Positions 8,135 to 16,914 of a stretch of 64,000 nucleotides of DNA are shown piece after piece (within the stretch, counting starts at the first letter, position 1; the number at the start of each line of letters is the position of its first letter). Under the pieces are notes generated by a model. That model saw only the letters and a program-made list of their open reading frames with translations, made no database searches and was not told the origin of the DNA. The DNA is from UBA5603 sp964501315 (GTDB taxonomy: Bacteria; Bacillota_I; Bacilli_A; Izemoplasmatales; Hujiaoplasmataceae), in the NCBI GenBank assembly GCA_964501315.1, contig CAZCSO010000007.1:1-64000 (forward strand). The letters run 5' to 3'. The position numbers and the translations under genes are program-made.

Positions 8135-11100
8135 AATCCGTCTCATCAATTGGCATTATTTTTCAAATGAGACAATTCACATTAAGAACAATGCGTTGAT
8201 TACCGGTCAAAACGCAACGGGTAAATCGACGATAGTCGATGCGGTAGCTTTTGTCATAACGGCAGGCGACCAAATTTTCAATCTCGCTGCTAATGAGAAA
8301 TCAAAACGTGATCTTCGCGGCTACGTAAAATGCAAACTCGGTATCGATGATCAAGAATACTTACGAAACGGAGACGTAACCGGTCATGTTGCTTTGGAGT
8401 TTTATGACGAGAGAACGAAAGCGTATTTTACGGTTGGAGCTGTCATCGATGTTTTCGGAGAACTTTTGCCTCCAAAGGTTATTTTCTATGAAATGGATGA
8501 AGCGCTAAGCGATCGCTTTTTCGTAGACAACGAATCCAAAATATACACGACGTTAAGCTTTAAAAAAGCTCGTATCGCCGATAAAGTCTACTTGACACGT
8601 CGTGAAGCTAAATTAGCGTTTCGGCATCGGTTCGGTTCAATCAACGAAACGTATTTCAGCTTATTGCCCAAGGCATTGGCTTTTAAACCGATAGCGGACG
8701 TTAAGGATTTTATCTATCACTATTTGTTGGAAGAAAAAACACTAGATGTAGAAGCCATCAAAGAATCGATTCATTCGTATCGGGATTTAGAGGCGACTCT
8801 GAAAGTAATCAAGCAAAAGATTACCGATCTGGAAGATATGAAATTAACTTATGAAGAAATCCAAAAAAACCAAGATCAAAAGAAATTCTTCGAATTTTTA
8901 CTGAAGATTATCGAATTAGAGAACACAAAGCATCAAATTCAAGGGAAACTAAAACAACTTGAAAAACTAACAATATCAACCGATCGACTCAAAACCGAAA
9001 TCAGTCATTTGGATAGTCAAATTGAAGCGCTCGACGAACGCGGCAAAGAAATCTATGCATTGATGCAATCCGATGATAGCTTTAAATCTGCTGAACTATA
9101 TGACAAAGAAATCGTCAATTTGACTACGAAAATAGAAGAGCAAAAAGAGATTAATCGTTATTACTTATCGCGTGTCAGCAAATTAAAGCCGATGATTCAG
9201 GAACTTCAATCGGAATACAAGGATAAAATTTACGATGATCTTGCCAAGATCGAATTGGTTTCAATTACGTCTCAAAACGTCGATAAAGTTAAATTAGCAT
9301 TGATGGACATTGAAAAAAGGTTGCGAGAAAAAACCGATGCAACCATGAAAGTAATCGGTAAAGCCGAAACCACTAAACAAGAACTTTTGACAGAAATCAA
9401 CGAAATATATCAGACCCTAAAGGATTTGGACAATCATAAACTAAAGTACAATCCTATGGTCAAAGAAATGCAAAAACGGATAGTCGAAGGTATAAAATCT
9501 CGCTATGGAGTTGATATCAGCGTTCATATATTGGCCGAGCTTATCGAAGTAACCGATCACCGTTGGCATGATACAGTGGAAAACTTCTTAGGCGCACAAC
9601 GGTTCAATTTAATCGTTGAACCGAGATACTTTGACGAAGCGTTGCAAGTTTACAATCGTGTAAAAAACGAGATTAACTTATCCATGGTGGGTTTGGTAAA
9701 TACCAAGCAAATTGCTCAATTCATCAACATTCAGCCGAGGTCACTCGCTTCCATTATTACAACAGAAAACGTCGATGCCCGTCATTACATTAACATGGCT
9801 TGCGGTAACGTCATTATGGTAGATGACGTAACCGAACTTGAGAACTATCCTCAAGCCATTACGATGGATGGCATCATCTATCGAGGGTATACAGTACGAA
9901 CACTTAACAAAAACATCGACAAGCCTTATATTGGTAAAAACGCACATAATCTTCAGTTAGAGAAATGGCGTCAAATGGCGATTTCATCAAAAGAAAAATA
10001 CTCGAAAGTCGCCGATGAAATTACACGATATACTCAAGAAGTTGATTTGGTTTCTCAATTGAATTTGAAATCCATAATCGATCAATGTCAATCGGGTGTT
10101 TTGCTGGAAAACTATGCTATTCAACTCAAAAACGTGACGACAAAGAAAAAAGAATTACCGCAAGGAAATGTCAACGATCTACGAGTCGAATATGAAAAAA
10201 CGCGTGACGAAATTCGTGCCATCAACAACCAAAAACGGAAATTATACGAACAAACCGGTACCTACCGAAGTGATGAAATTAAAGTCAACGATGAGTTGGT
10301 TGTGTTAGAATCAAAACAAAAAACAATACGCCAAGAATTGAACGAAGCCGGTAAAGAAAACATGAATCTTGAGTCGGATGCTTATCAACTCTATCACCAA
10401 GAAATGGAAAATGCCAAAGACATGGTGAAGGTTGAAATGGACTATAAGAAGCGGATTGAAGTTGAACTCGGAAATTTGACCAATCTCGAGGACTCATTAA
10501 GAAATAAACAATTCCGTTATACGAATACGTTTAATCTAGGTTATCCTTACGGACTCGAACACATGCATTATTATATGAATGAACTCAATAAATTAATCAA
10601 GTCCGAATTGGTTAAGTATGAGAGTAAAGTTCGTGAAGCTCGTGAAGCGGCAGAAAAACTATTCAAAGAAGATTTCATCGCAAAACTTCGTAACTACATT
10701 ATTACCGCTCAAGATGAGATTGCGAAGATTAACACAACGTTGAACACCATTCATTTCGGTGAAGATACGTACGAATTCATTTTCCCGAAATCAAAAGAAT
10801 ACGCCGATTACTACGATATGGTCTTAAGTGATGATTCGATGCATTCCGGTGGGCAAATCTTTAACTATGATTTTGAAATGAAGTATCAACGTCAATTAGA
10901 AGAACTCTTTATTAATTTGGCACAAGATGATTTGAATTCGAACGGTGCCATCAACAAATTTACGGATTACCGAACCTACATGGATTACGACATTAAGATT
11001 CGCAATCGCTCGGGCGAAAGTTTGTTATACTCCAAAGTGTTTAAAGAAAAATCGGGTGGTGAAACCCAGGTTCCCTTCTATGTAGCGACGCTCGCTTCCT

Positions 11101-11360
11101 TCGTAAGAGTATTCCAACAAGCCTCACGGGCAAATGTCTCGGATGCCATTGGTCTCATCCTCTTCGATGAAGTGTTCGATAAGATGGACACAACCCGTAT
11201 CAAAGCGATGATGGAATTCATTCGTCAGTTGCCCGTTCAAATTATCCTTGCCACACCGCCGCAAAAAATGGAAGTTCTCGCAAAGTATACGGATACGACG
11301 GTTGTGACCATGCGTGAAGGCAAAGCAGCCAGAGCTTATGAAGTTGTACAGAAATACTAA
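8118..11360 (+). CDS. jetC: JetC/MksB-like SMC ATPase
   Basis: SMC-type ATPase of 1080 aa. It has an N-terminal Walker A, GQNATGKST (residues 30-38), two long coiled-coil stretches (about 245-440 and 640-860), and a central segment of about 200 residues that would be the hinge. At the C-terminus are the signature motif KSGGETQVPF (about 975) and Walker B LILFDEVFDKMD (about 1012), including the catalytic Glu. All ATPase motifs are intact, so an active enzyme is expected. The size fits MksB/JetC better than canonical Smc (about 1150-1190 aa) or MukB (about 1480 aa). In Wadjet this ATPase extrudes DNA loops and feeds plasmid DNA to JetD; no JetD gene lies next to it here. Confidence 0.87.
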   Translation: MKRLTKIRLINWHYFSNETIHIKNNALITGQNATGKSTIVDAVAFVITAGDQIFNLAANEKSKRDLRGYVKCKLGIDDQEYLRNGDVTGHVALEFYDERTKAYFTVGAVIDVFGELLPPKVIFYEMDEALSDRFFVDNESKIYTTLSFKKARIADKVYLTRREAKLAFRHRFGSINETYFSLLPKALAFKPIADVKDFIYHYLLEEKTLDVEAIKESIHSYRDLEATLKVIKQKITDLEDMKLTYEEIQKNQDQKKFFEFLLKIIELENTKHQIQGKLKQLEKLTISTDRLKTEISHLDSQIEALDERGKEIYALMQSDDSFKSAELYDKEIVNLTTKIEEQKEINRYYLSRVSKLKPMIQELQSEYKDKIYDDLAKIELVSITSQNVDKVKLALMDIEKRLREKTDATMKVIGKAETTKQELLTEINEIYQTLKDLDNHKLKYNPMVKEMQKRIVEGIKSRYGVDISVHILAELIEVTDHRWHDTVENFLGAQRFNLIVEPRYFDEALQVYNRVKNEINLSMVGLVNTKQIAQFINIQPRSLASIITTENVDARHYINMACGNVIMVDDVTELENYPQAITMDGIIYRGYTVRTLNKNIDKPYIGKNAHNLQLEKWRQMAISSKEKYSKVADEITRYTQEVDLVSQLNLKSIIDQCQSGVLLENYAIQLKNVTTKKKELPQGNVNDLRVEYEKTRDEIRAINNQKRKLYEQTGTYRSDEIKVNDELVVLESKQKTIRQELNEAGKENMNLESDAYQLYHQEMENAKDMVKVEMDYKKRIEVELGNLTNLEDSLRNKQFRYTNTFNLGYPYGLEHMHYYMNELNKLIKSELVKYESKVREAREAAEKLFKEDFIAKLRNYIITAQDEIAKINTTLNTIHFGEDTYEFIFPKSKEYADYYDMVLSDDSMHSGGQIFNYDFEMKYQRQLEELFINLAQDDLNSNGAINKFTDYRTYMDYDIKIRNRSGESLLYSKVFKEKSGGETQVPFYVATLASFVRVFQQASRANVSDAIGLILFDEVFDKMDTTRIKAMMEFIRQLPVQIILATPPQKMEVLAKYTDTTVVTMREGKAARAYEVVQKY

Positions 11361-11422
11361 TCACCATAAAATAATCACAATGATTTGTTACGATAATGAG
11401 TACTGTACAAGGAGATGAAGCT

Positions 11423-11905
11423 ATGTTTGCGAAACGATTTATAGTAGGTTTGATGGTATTGATGAGTTTCTTGTTGGTTGGATGTACTTCAACCACCACA
11501 ACCACATCACTAACCGATGGGACATCAACCCTGGATTACTCAGATTTTGATTCTCTATCCGATTTTAACGAAGTGTTCAATCGCCGACAATCAACGTATC
11601 TGGTTTATGTTTATTCATCGTACTGCACCGTTTGTGCAACGATTAAAGATGAAGTATTTTCATTTGCTGCTACGTTTGATGACTATCCGATCTATTTCTT
11701 CAATGCCGGATTAGTTGCGGATTCAGACTACAAACAAGACTATTTGGATGCTATTGGTCAGTCTACTGCTCAAACTCCTGTCATGATTGTGGTCAAAGAC
11801 AACGATTTTGATAAGAACAACATCAACCAATATTTATTCATTGGCGCTATTAAAATACGTTCAGCCATGACGGATATGCTCAACGGAGCGTATCCGTACT
11901 GGTAA
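11423..11905 (+). CDS. Thioredoxin-fold lipoprotein
   Basis: 160 aa. A signal peptide ends in the lipobox LLVGC (Cys 21), followed by a Ser/Thr-rich linker. The remainder has a thioredoxin-like fold with YVYSSYCTVCATIK (CxxC at about 74-77) and the TPVMIVV segment that would carry the cis-proline. It is probably an extracytoplasmic, membrane-anchored thiol-disulfide protein. ATG 11423 is chosen for the signal peptide and the AAGGAG site; an earlier ATG at 11396 would add a non-hydrophobic leader. It lies 62 nt after jetC and has its own terminator, so co-transcription with jetC is possible but not shown. Confidence 0.85.
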   Translation: MFAKRFIVGLMVLMSFLLVGCTSTTTTTSLTDGTSTLDYSDFDSLSDFNEVFNRRQSTYLVYVYSSYCTVCATIKDEVFSFAATFDDYPIYFFNAGLVADSDYKQDYLDAIGQSTAQTPVMIVVKDNDFDKNNINQYLFIGAIKIRSAMTDMLNGAYPYW

Positions 11906-11908
11906 TAA

Positions 11909-11935
11909 ATAACCGGATTTCCGGTTATTTTTTTA
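11909..11935 (+). terminator. Rho-independent terminator after the thioredoxin-like lipoprotein
   Basis: ATAACCGG (11909-11916), ATTT loop, CCGGTTAT (11921-11928), then a T-tract. Confidence 0.93.
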
Positions 11936-11976
11936 TGGATGTAACGAAAATATGATAAAATGATTACGGTGATACT

Positions 11977-12705
11977 ATGCAACGTTATTTTGTACCAAAA
12001 GAACAATTTTATACAGACCATGCCGTCATCACAGGCCCCGATGTTCATCACATCCGGACAGTAATGAGAATGAACTTAGGCGATCGCGTCGGTGTGCTTG
12101 ATAATCATGGCAATGGATATTTAAGTGAGATTGAAGGTATTTCGTCGTCTACGGTTACGGTACGATTCATTCAACCCTTATCGCTCACGACCGAAGCCAA
12201 TCCTTTCATCATTGCTCAAGCGCTTATTAAACGCGATCGATTTGAATGGATGTTGGAAAAATCGACAGAACTGGGTGTTCATGCGATTATTCCAACTGTT
12301 TTTGACCATTCTATTATCAAACTTGACGATGAACGTCAAGATAAAAAACTGATTCGTTACCAAGCCATTGTAAAAGAAGCTTCGGAACAATCAAGACGGC
12401 TGACGATTCCTACTATCATGCCGGTAACTTCTATCCGACAACTACCGTTTGACGACGTCGATGCGACGGTGGTTTGTTATGAAAAGGAAGAAGGTTCCAA
12501 TCGATTATCAACACTTGCACCGTTGCTCAATCCGGCGATGAAAATTATGGTTTTAATCGGTCCAGAAGGCGGCTTCTCAGACAATGAAATCGCATTCTTA
12601 AAAACTAAGAACGCGCTGTTTTGTTCGTTAGGACAACGCATCGTCCGATCCGAAACCGCATCGTTAATGGTATTATCTTATTTCAATGAAGTATGGGGTT
12701 GCTAA
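11977..12705 (+). CDS. rsmE: 16S rRNA (uracil-1498-N3)-methyltransferase RsmE
   Basis: SPOUT-class methyltransferase modifying U1498 of 16S rRNA. It has the expected N-terminal PUA-like part (HHIRTVMRMNLGD) and a knotted C-terminal SAM site with IGPEGGFSDNEI (about residues 190-201) and LGQRIVRSETA (about 215-225). 242 aa, full length. ATG 11977 follows GGTGAT. The stop is one base before the mtaB start, so the two are translationally coupled. Confidence 0.95.
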   Translation: MQRYFVPKEQFYTDHAVITGPDVHHIRTVMRMNLGDRVGVLDNHGNGYLSEIEGISSSTVTVRFIQPLSLTTEANPFIIAQALIKRDRFEWMLEKSTELGVHAIIPTVFDHSIIKLDDERQDKKLIRYQAIVKEASEQSRRLTIPTIMPVTSIRQLPFDDVDATVVCYEKEEGSNRLSTLAPLLNPAMKIMVLIGPEGGFSDNEIAFLKTKNALFCSLGQRIVRSETASLMVLSYFNEVWGC

Positions 12706-12706
12706 A

Positions 12707-13996
12707 ATGAATGTGGCACTGATGACCTTAGGTTGCAAAGTGAATAGTTATGAAACTGAAGCAGTGTGGGAACTTCTCGAAAAAGAACACTATCAACGTG
12801 TTGATTTCCAGGATATCGCGGATGTTTACATTATTAATACTTGCACCGTTACCAATACCGGCGAAAACAAATCAAAAAAAATGATTCGTCAAGCTATACA
12901 TAAAAATCCCAATGCAGTTGTCGTCGTGATGGGATGTTATTCGCAACTCAAAGCCGAAGAAGCACGCTCGATAGAAGGGGTATCTATCGTGGTGGGAACC
13001 AATCACCGAGATCAAATCCCATCCTTGATAAAATCATATATAAACACGCATCAAACCATTGATGCCGTTGAAAATCTATCTCGAGATGAACCGTATGATA
13101 ATTTATCGATTTTTAAATTGGCTCATCACCATCGCGCATTTTTAAAGATTCAAGATGGATGTAATAACTTTTGCAGTTACTGTATTATTCCGTATACCCG
13201 AGGACGAGTCCGTTCTAAACAACCCAACCGTGTTATTGAAGAGGCAATCCATCTCATTGCATCTGGTTATCATGAAATTGTTTTAACCGGTATTCATACC
13301 GGCGGGTATGGACTTGATCTTCCAGATTACCGTTTTTCCGATTTATTGCGCGATTTAGTTAAATTGCCAGGGTTATCCCGATTACGGATCTCCTCGATTG
13401 AAATTACGGAATTAACCGATGATGTTATGGCAATTATCTCAGAATCAAATGTGATTGTAAACCATCTGCATATTCCGCTTCAAAGCGGATCTAAGCGGAT
13501 ACTTTCGTTAATGAATCGAAAGTATTCAAAACAAGAGTTCTTAGACAAGTTGTCGTATTTGCGTTCGATAAAGCCTAATCTGGCGATAACGACCGATTTG
13601 ATTGTCGGATTTCCAACCGAGACGGAAGATGATTTTGAGGAGATGCTCGCTTTCGTGAAGGAATGTCAATTCCAGGAGATACACGTCTTTCCCTTTTCTA
13701 GAAGAGATGGAACACCCGCTGCTAAGATGTCACCTCAAGTAGACGGAACCATCAAAAAAGAACGCGTGAATCGAATGTTGGAAGCATCCCGTCAATTGGC
13801 ACTCTTGTATGCTCAGTCAAATGTCGGAATGATTCATGAAATAATTTGCGAACAATACAAAGATGGCGAATGGATTGGACATGCGGCAAACTACCTTAAA
13901 ATCCGTTTTAAAGGAGATCCTGAACTTACAGGAAAACTTGTGAACGTTCAGGTAACCGAAGCCGGTTATCCCGAATGCATCGGAAATATATTATAA
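12707..13996 (+). CDS. mtaB: tRNA (N6-threonylcarbamoyladenosine-37-C2)-methylthiotransferase MtaB
   Basis: Radical SAM enzyme converting t6A37 to ms2t6A37 in tRNA. It has N-terminal UPF0004 domain cysteines (LGCKVNSYE, INTCTVTN, VMGCYSQ) for one 4Fe-4S cluster. The radical SAM motif CNNFCSYCIIPYTRGR is at about residues 150-165, and a C-terminal TRAM-like region follows. 429 aa. The start is ATG 12707 directly after the rsmE stop; an earlier ATG at 12686 lies inside rsmE. tcdA at 44166 also acts on t6A37, so this genome carries two further t6A modifications. Confidence 0.94.
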   Translation: MNVALMTLGCKVNSYETEAVWELLEKEHYQRVDFQDIADVYIINTCTVTNTGENKSKKMIRQAIHKNPNAVVVVMGCYSQLKAEEARSIEGVSIVVGTNHRDQIPSLIKSYINTHQTIDAVENLSRDEPYDNLSIFKLAHHHRAFLKIQDGCNNFCSYCIIPYTRGRVRSKQPNRVIEEAIHLIASGYHEIVLTGIHTGGYGLDLPDYRFSDLLRDLVKLPGLSRLRISSIEITELTDDVMAIISESNVIVNHLHIPLQSGSKRILSLMNRKYSKQEFLDKLSYLRSIKPNLAITTDLIVGFPTETEDDFEEMLAFVKECQFQEIHVFPFSRRDGTPAAKMSPQVDGTIKKERVNRMLEASRQLALLYAQSNVGMIHEIICEQYKDGEWIGHAANYLKIRFKGDPELTGKLVNVQVTEAGYPECIGNIL

Positions 13997-13999
13997 ATA

Positions 14000-14026
14000 A
14001 AAGTCGGCAATTTATTTGCCGGCTTT
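14000..14026. terminator. Bidirectional terminator between mtaB and the convergent membrane gene
   Basis: AAAGTCGGCAA (14000-14010) pairs with TTGCCGGCTTT (14016-14026) around a 5-nt loop, with one G-U pair. A-rich flank on the left and T-rich on the right let it serve both strands. The stop codon of the minus-strand gene (14012-14014) sits in the loop. Confidence 0.85.
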
Positions 14027-14695
14027 TGCTAATTTTTTAGCTTTTTGTTTTTCGACTTTCGCGAGTGCTTTGATTTGCGCTTTCGAGAGTTTCTTCTCTT
14101 TTTGTTTGCGTTTAACTTGTTTTAAACTCTTAACGATATCGTACGTTAGACAAAAATCATTGTCGTGATTGACGAATCGATACGGGGCTCCTTCTTTGAT
14201 GTTGAGAGGTAATTCCGATAGAAACGCAATCAAGGGATTTAACATTTGATATTTGTTAACGGCTTTAATCATTCCTTTGATTTTTTTTGATTTGTCCCAA
14301 CGATACAAGAGTTTATCGTTTTCATCGATAAAGATAATGACCAGTTGATTCTTGTTTTTATCAGGTGATATAAAAGACTTATAAATGACTAATTCTGGCA
14401 AATTTTTTGCGAAGTACTCCAAATATTGTTTTACTTTGCGTTTGCCTTTCCCTTTTAACGATTTATACGTATTGGTATTATCGAGCGTATAATTATTGAG
14501 AAGTTGTTCGATGAGCACATTTCCGTTTTGTTTTTTAGTAATGGTACGATCCATCTTCTTATAAAACGCGTTAAAACGGGCTTGATATTTTCCACGATTT
14601 ATCAAAGCAGCAATCAAAATCAAGAGTAAAATGGCTACGACGCCAACAACTAAATAGAGTTTCCAATTATCCATAAAGGATGCTAAAAATACCAT
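14012..14695 (-). CDS. Membrane-anchored protein of unknown function with Lys-rich tail
   Basis: 227 aa; not recognised. It has one strong N-terminal transmembrane segment (about residues 14-32) followed by a basic cytoplasmic part. A globular middle with alternating strands (NQLVIIFIDENDKLLYRWDKSKK, about 120-145) follows. The last about 40 residues are very rich in Lys and Ala, suggesting contact with nucleic acid or acidic lipid. The start at 14695 follows GAGGTG at 5 nt; further upstream in-frame ATGs lack such a site. It is convergent with mtaB and divergent from rpsU. Confidence 0.75.
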   Translation of the reverse strand: MVFLASFMDNWKLYLVVGVVAILLLILIAALINRGKYQARFNAFYKKMDRTITKKQNGNVLIEQLLNNYTLDNTNTYKSLKGKGKRKVKQYLEYFAKNLPELVIYKSFISPDKNKNQLVIIFIDENDKLLYRWDKSKKIKGMIKAVNKYQMLNPLIAFLSELPLNIKEGAPYRFVNHDNDFCLTYDIVKSLKQVKRKQKEKKLSKAQIKALAKVEKQKAKKLAKAGK

Positions 14696-14772
14696 ACAAT
14701 CACCTCGAACAAAATCTATTTTCATGATATCACAATAATGGCTATATTTAAACAATTTTCGAAATATTTTTG

Positions 14773-14801
14773 TTTACATTCCTAACTTTTTATTGTATAA
14801 T
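14773..14801 (+). promoter_or_regulatory. Promoter of rpsU
   Basis: TTTACA (14773-14778), 17-nt spacer, TATAAT (14796-14801). Confidence 0.87.
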
Positions 14802-14833
14802 TCTCTTTGGAAATAGAAAAGGGGTGAAAGCAT

Positions 14834-15007
14834 ATGGCAAAAACTGTCGTCCGTGAAAACGAAACCATCGAAGACGCTTTACGTCGTTTTAAACGTGATG
14901 TATCTCGTGCTGGAACACTTGCTGAAGCCCGGAAACGCGAATACTATTTGAAACCGAGCGTTTCAAAGAAATTGAAACAACGTCAAAACCAAGGTCGTAG
15001 AGGTTAG
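14834..15007 (+). CDS. rpsU: 30S ribosomal protein S21
   Basis: A 57-aa basic protein matching bS21: MAKTVVRENETIEDALRRFK at the N-terminus and a Lys/Arg-rich C-terminus (RKREYYLKPS, then SKKLKQRQNQGRRG). It sits on the 30S subunit near the anti-Shine-Dalgarno region. RBS AGGGGTG precedes ATG 14834. It has its own promoter and terminator, so it is a single-gene unit. Confidence 0.97.
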   Translation: MAKTVVRENETIEDALRRFKRDVSRAGTLAEARKREYYLKPSVSKKLKQRQNQGRRG

Positions 15008-15013
15008 TTTACG

Positions 15014-15047
15014 AAGCACTTTCTAATAAGGAAGTGCTTTTTTTTCC
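15014..15047 (+). terminator. Rho-independent terminator of rpsU
   Basis: AAGCACTTTC (15014-15023) pairs with GGAAGTGCTT (15030-15039), 6-nt loop, then eight or more T. Confidence 0.93.
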
Positions 15048-15085
15048 TTTGTTTTCTCGCATAAATAGGAAAGAAATCGAACTTG

Positions 15086-15094
15086 TGGTATAAT
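15086..15094 (+). promoter_or_regulatory. Extended -10 promoter upstream of phoH
   Basis: TGG followed by TATAAT (15089-15094), with no convincing -35 at 16-18 nt. It would drive phoH-ybeY-cdd-era-recO. Confidence 0.7.
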
Positions 15095-15131
15095 AATTAT
15101 ATTAAAAATATAAAAGGAGTGATTTCATTTA

Positions 15132-16100
15132 ATGGTTGATTTTTCCGTTCTTGATTTTCATCTGACTTCGGTTCAAGAAATGGTTCAAATATTAGGATCT
15201 AATGACAAACACTTAAAATTACTGGCTCAGCTTTATCAAATTGAGTTGTATTCGGATTCTGGTCAGATTATGACGAGTTCTCATGATCCTCGTTTGATAA
15301 ACGAATTGGAACGTATTTTTAAACTACTCAAATTACTGGTTAAACGGAATATTGCCTTTAATGAGCGTGATATCATTTACATCCACAATTTGATTCCTAA
15401 TGTAAACGAAGAAGAAATCATTGACTTATTTATCAATCGTAAGGAAATCATTAAGACATTTGCTGGGAAACCTATTTACGCAAAAACGATTAATCAGAAG
15501 AAATACATGGAAATGATTGATCGGAATACACTTATCTTTGGAATTGGGCCAGCCGGAACCGGGAAAACTTATTTAGCAGTTCTCAATGGCATAAAAAAAT
15601 TACGTGAAGGGACCGTAAAACAAATCATCTTGACCCGTCCTGCGGTTGAAGCAGGTGAAAATCTTGGGTTTTTGCCAGGGGATTTGATGGAAAAAGTCGA
15701 TCCTTACATTCGCCCATTTTATGATGCTCTCTACGAAATACTAGGGTTGAAGCAAACAGAAGAGTTGATTGCCAAAGGCATTATTGAAATCGCTCCACTG
15801 GCCTATATGCGTGGGCGAACATTAGAGAACGCCTATGTTATTTTAGATGAGGCTCAAAATACGACACCCAACCAAATGAAGTTATTTTTAACGCGACTGG
15901 GGTTTGGTTCGAAAATGATTGTGACGGGTGACATAACTCAAAGTGATTTACCTAAAAGCGTTGAATCGGGTTTGGTCAAAGCGGCACGCGTATTAACGCA
16001 AATACCCGATATTGATATCCTGTATTTTGATACCATCGATGTCGTTCGTCATCCGTTGGTTCAAACCATTTTGAAGAGGTTTGATCATGTTGAAAATTAA
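15132..16100 (+). CDS. phoH: PhoH-family ATPase
   Basis: 322 aa. It has a RecA-like ATPase core with Walker A GPAGTGKTYLAV (about residues 138-149), LTRPAVEAGENLGFLPGD, Walker B VILDEAQN (about 236-243) and VTGDITQSDLP. In Firmicutes PhoH-like proteins lie next to ybeY, as here, and are linked to RNA metabolism, though their exact reaction is not settled. The spacing between AAGGAG (15114-15119) and ATG 15132 is unusually long at 12 nt, but a stop codon in frame at 15120-15122 excludes an earlier start. It overlaps ybeY by 14 nt. Confidence 0.92.
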   Translation: MVDFSVLDFHLTSVQEMVQILGSNDKHLKLLAQLYQIELYSDSGQIMTSSHDPRLINELERIFKLLKLLVKRNIAFNERDIIYIHNLIPNVNEEEIIDLFINRKEIIKTFAGKPIYAKTINQKKYMEMIDRNTLIFGIGPAGTGKTYLAVLNGIKKLREGTVKQIILTRPAVEAGENLGFLPGDLMEKVDPYIRPFYDALYEILGLKQTEELIAKGIIEIAPLAYMRGRTLENAYVILDEAQNTTPNQMKLFLTRLGFGSKMIVTGDITQSDLPKSVESGLVKAARVLTQIPDIDILYFDTIDVVRHPLVQTILKRFDHVEN

Positions 16101-16518
16101 TCTCGTCAATCACTATGATGAATCGTTGAAACCCTATAAAAAAACGATTTTTAAGGTTCTAAAAATGGGTATGAAGATTCTTCGATTACAGAAAAAGCGA
16201 ATTATTAATATTATACTTGTAAATAATGATGAAATTCACGAGATTAACCGAACTTACCGACAGATTGATCGGCCTACCGATGTCATAAGTTTTGAAAATG
16301 ACGATAATAATGCTGAAATGGGCGACGTCTTTATATCGATTGATAAAGCGAAAGAACAAGCGGTATCGTACGGACATTCGTTTGAACGCGAATTAGCCTT
16401 CTTGACCGTACATGGATTTTTACATTGTAATGGCTACGATCATCTTAATGAAGCAGATGAGAAAGCCATGTTTGGTCTCCAAACAATCATTTTAGACAAA
16501 TGCAAACTAACGAGGTAA
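16087..16518 (+). CDS. ybeY: Endoribonuclease YbeY (rRNA maturation)
   Basis: 143-aa zinc metallohydrolase involved in 16S rRNA 3'-end processing and ribosome quality control. The metal motif HGFLHCNGYDH (about residues 111-121) is complete, and NRTYRQIDRPTDVISFE is the family N-terminal signature. ATG 16087 is chosen because AAGAGG is 7 nt upstream; it overlaps the end of phoH. Confidence 0.95.
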   Translation: MLKINLVNHYDESLKPYKKTIFKVLKMGMKILRLQKKRIINIILVNNDEIHEINRTYRQIDRPTDVISFENDDNNAEMGDVFISIDKAKEQAVSYGHSFERELAFLTVHGFLHCNGYDHLNEADEKAMFGLQTIILDKCKLTR

Positions 16519-16521
16519 TGT

Positions 16522-16914
16522 ATGGAAAAATTGTATAAACTGGCGAAAGAAAATTTAGATAACTCCTATGCTCCTTACTCACATTTTCACGTATCAGCCG
16601 TACTTGAACTTAATGATGGCACTCTAATAAAAGGCGTAAATGTTGAGAATGCCGCCTACAGCGTAACCAATTGCGCTGAAAGAAGCGCTCTTTTTGCGGC
16701 GTACTCGCAAGGATATCGTCAAGCGGATATCAAACGAATCATGGTTTATACCAATCATGATTATTTTGTTTCTCCCTGCGGTGCTTGCAGACAAGTAATG
16801 AGAGAATTGATGTTACCCGAAGCAGAAGTAATCTTAGCGAATAACAAGGGCGAAATGCAAACGGTTAAGAATATTGATTTGCTACCATTTGGATTCTCAA
16901 AGGATGATCTTTGA
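16522..16914 (+). CDS. cdd: Cytidine deaminase
   Basis: 130-aa homotetrameric-type enzyme deaminating cytidine and deoxycytidine for pyrimidine salvage. The zinc site is intact: NCAERSALFAA (Cys-Ala-Glu, about 52-55) and PCGACRQVM (about 87-95). SYAPYSHFHVSAVL is typical of the N-terminus. Its TGA stop overlaps the ATG of era (TGATG, 16912-16916), which also shows TGA is a stop in this genome. Confidence 0.96.
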   Translation: MEKLYKLAKENLDNSYAPYSHFHVSAVLELNDGTLIKGVNVENAAYSVTNCAERSALFAAYSQGYRQADIKRIMVYTNHDYFVSPCGACRQVMRELMLPEAEVILANNKGEMQTVKNIDLLPFGFSKDDL

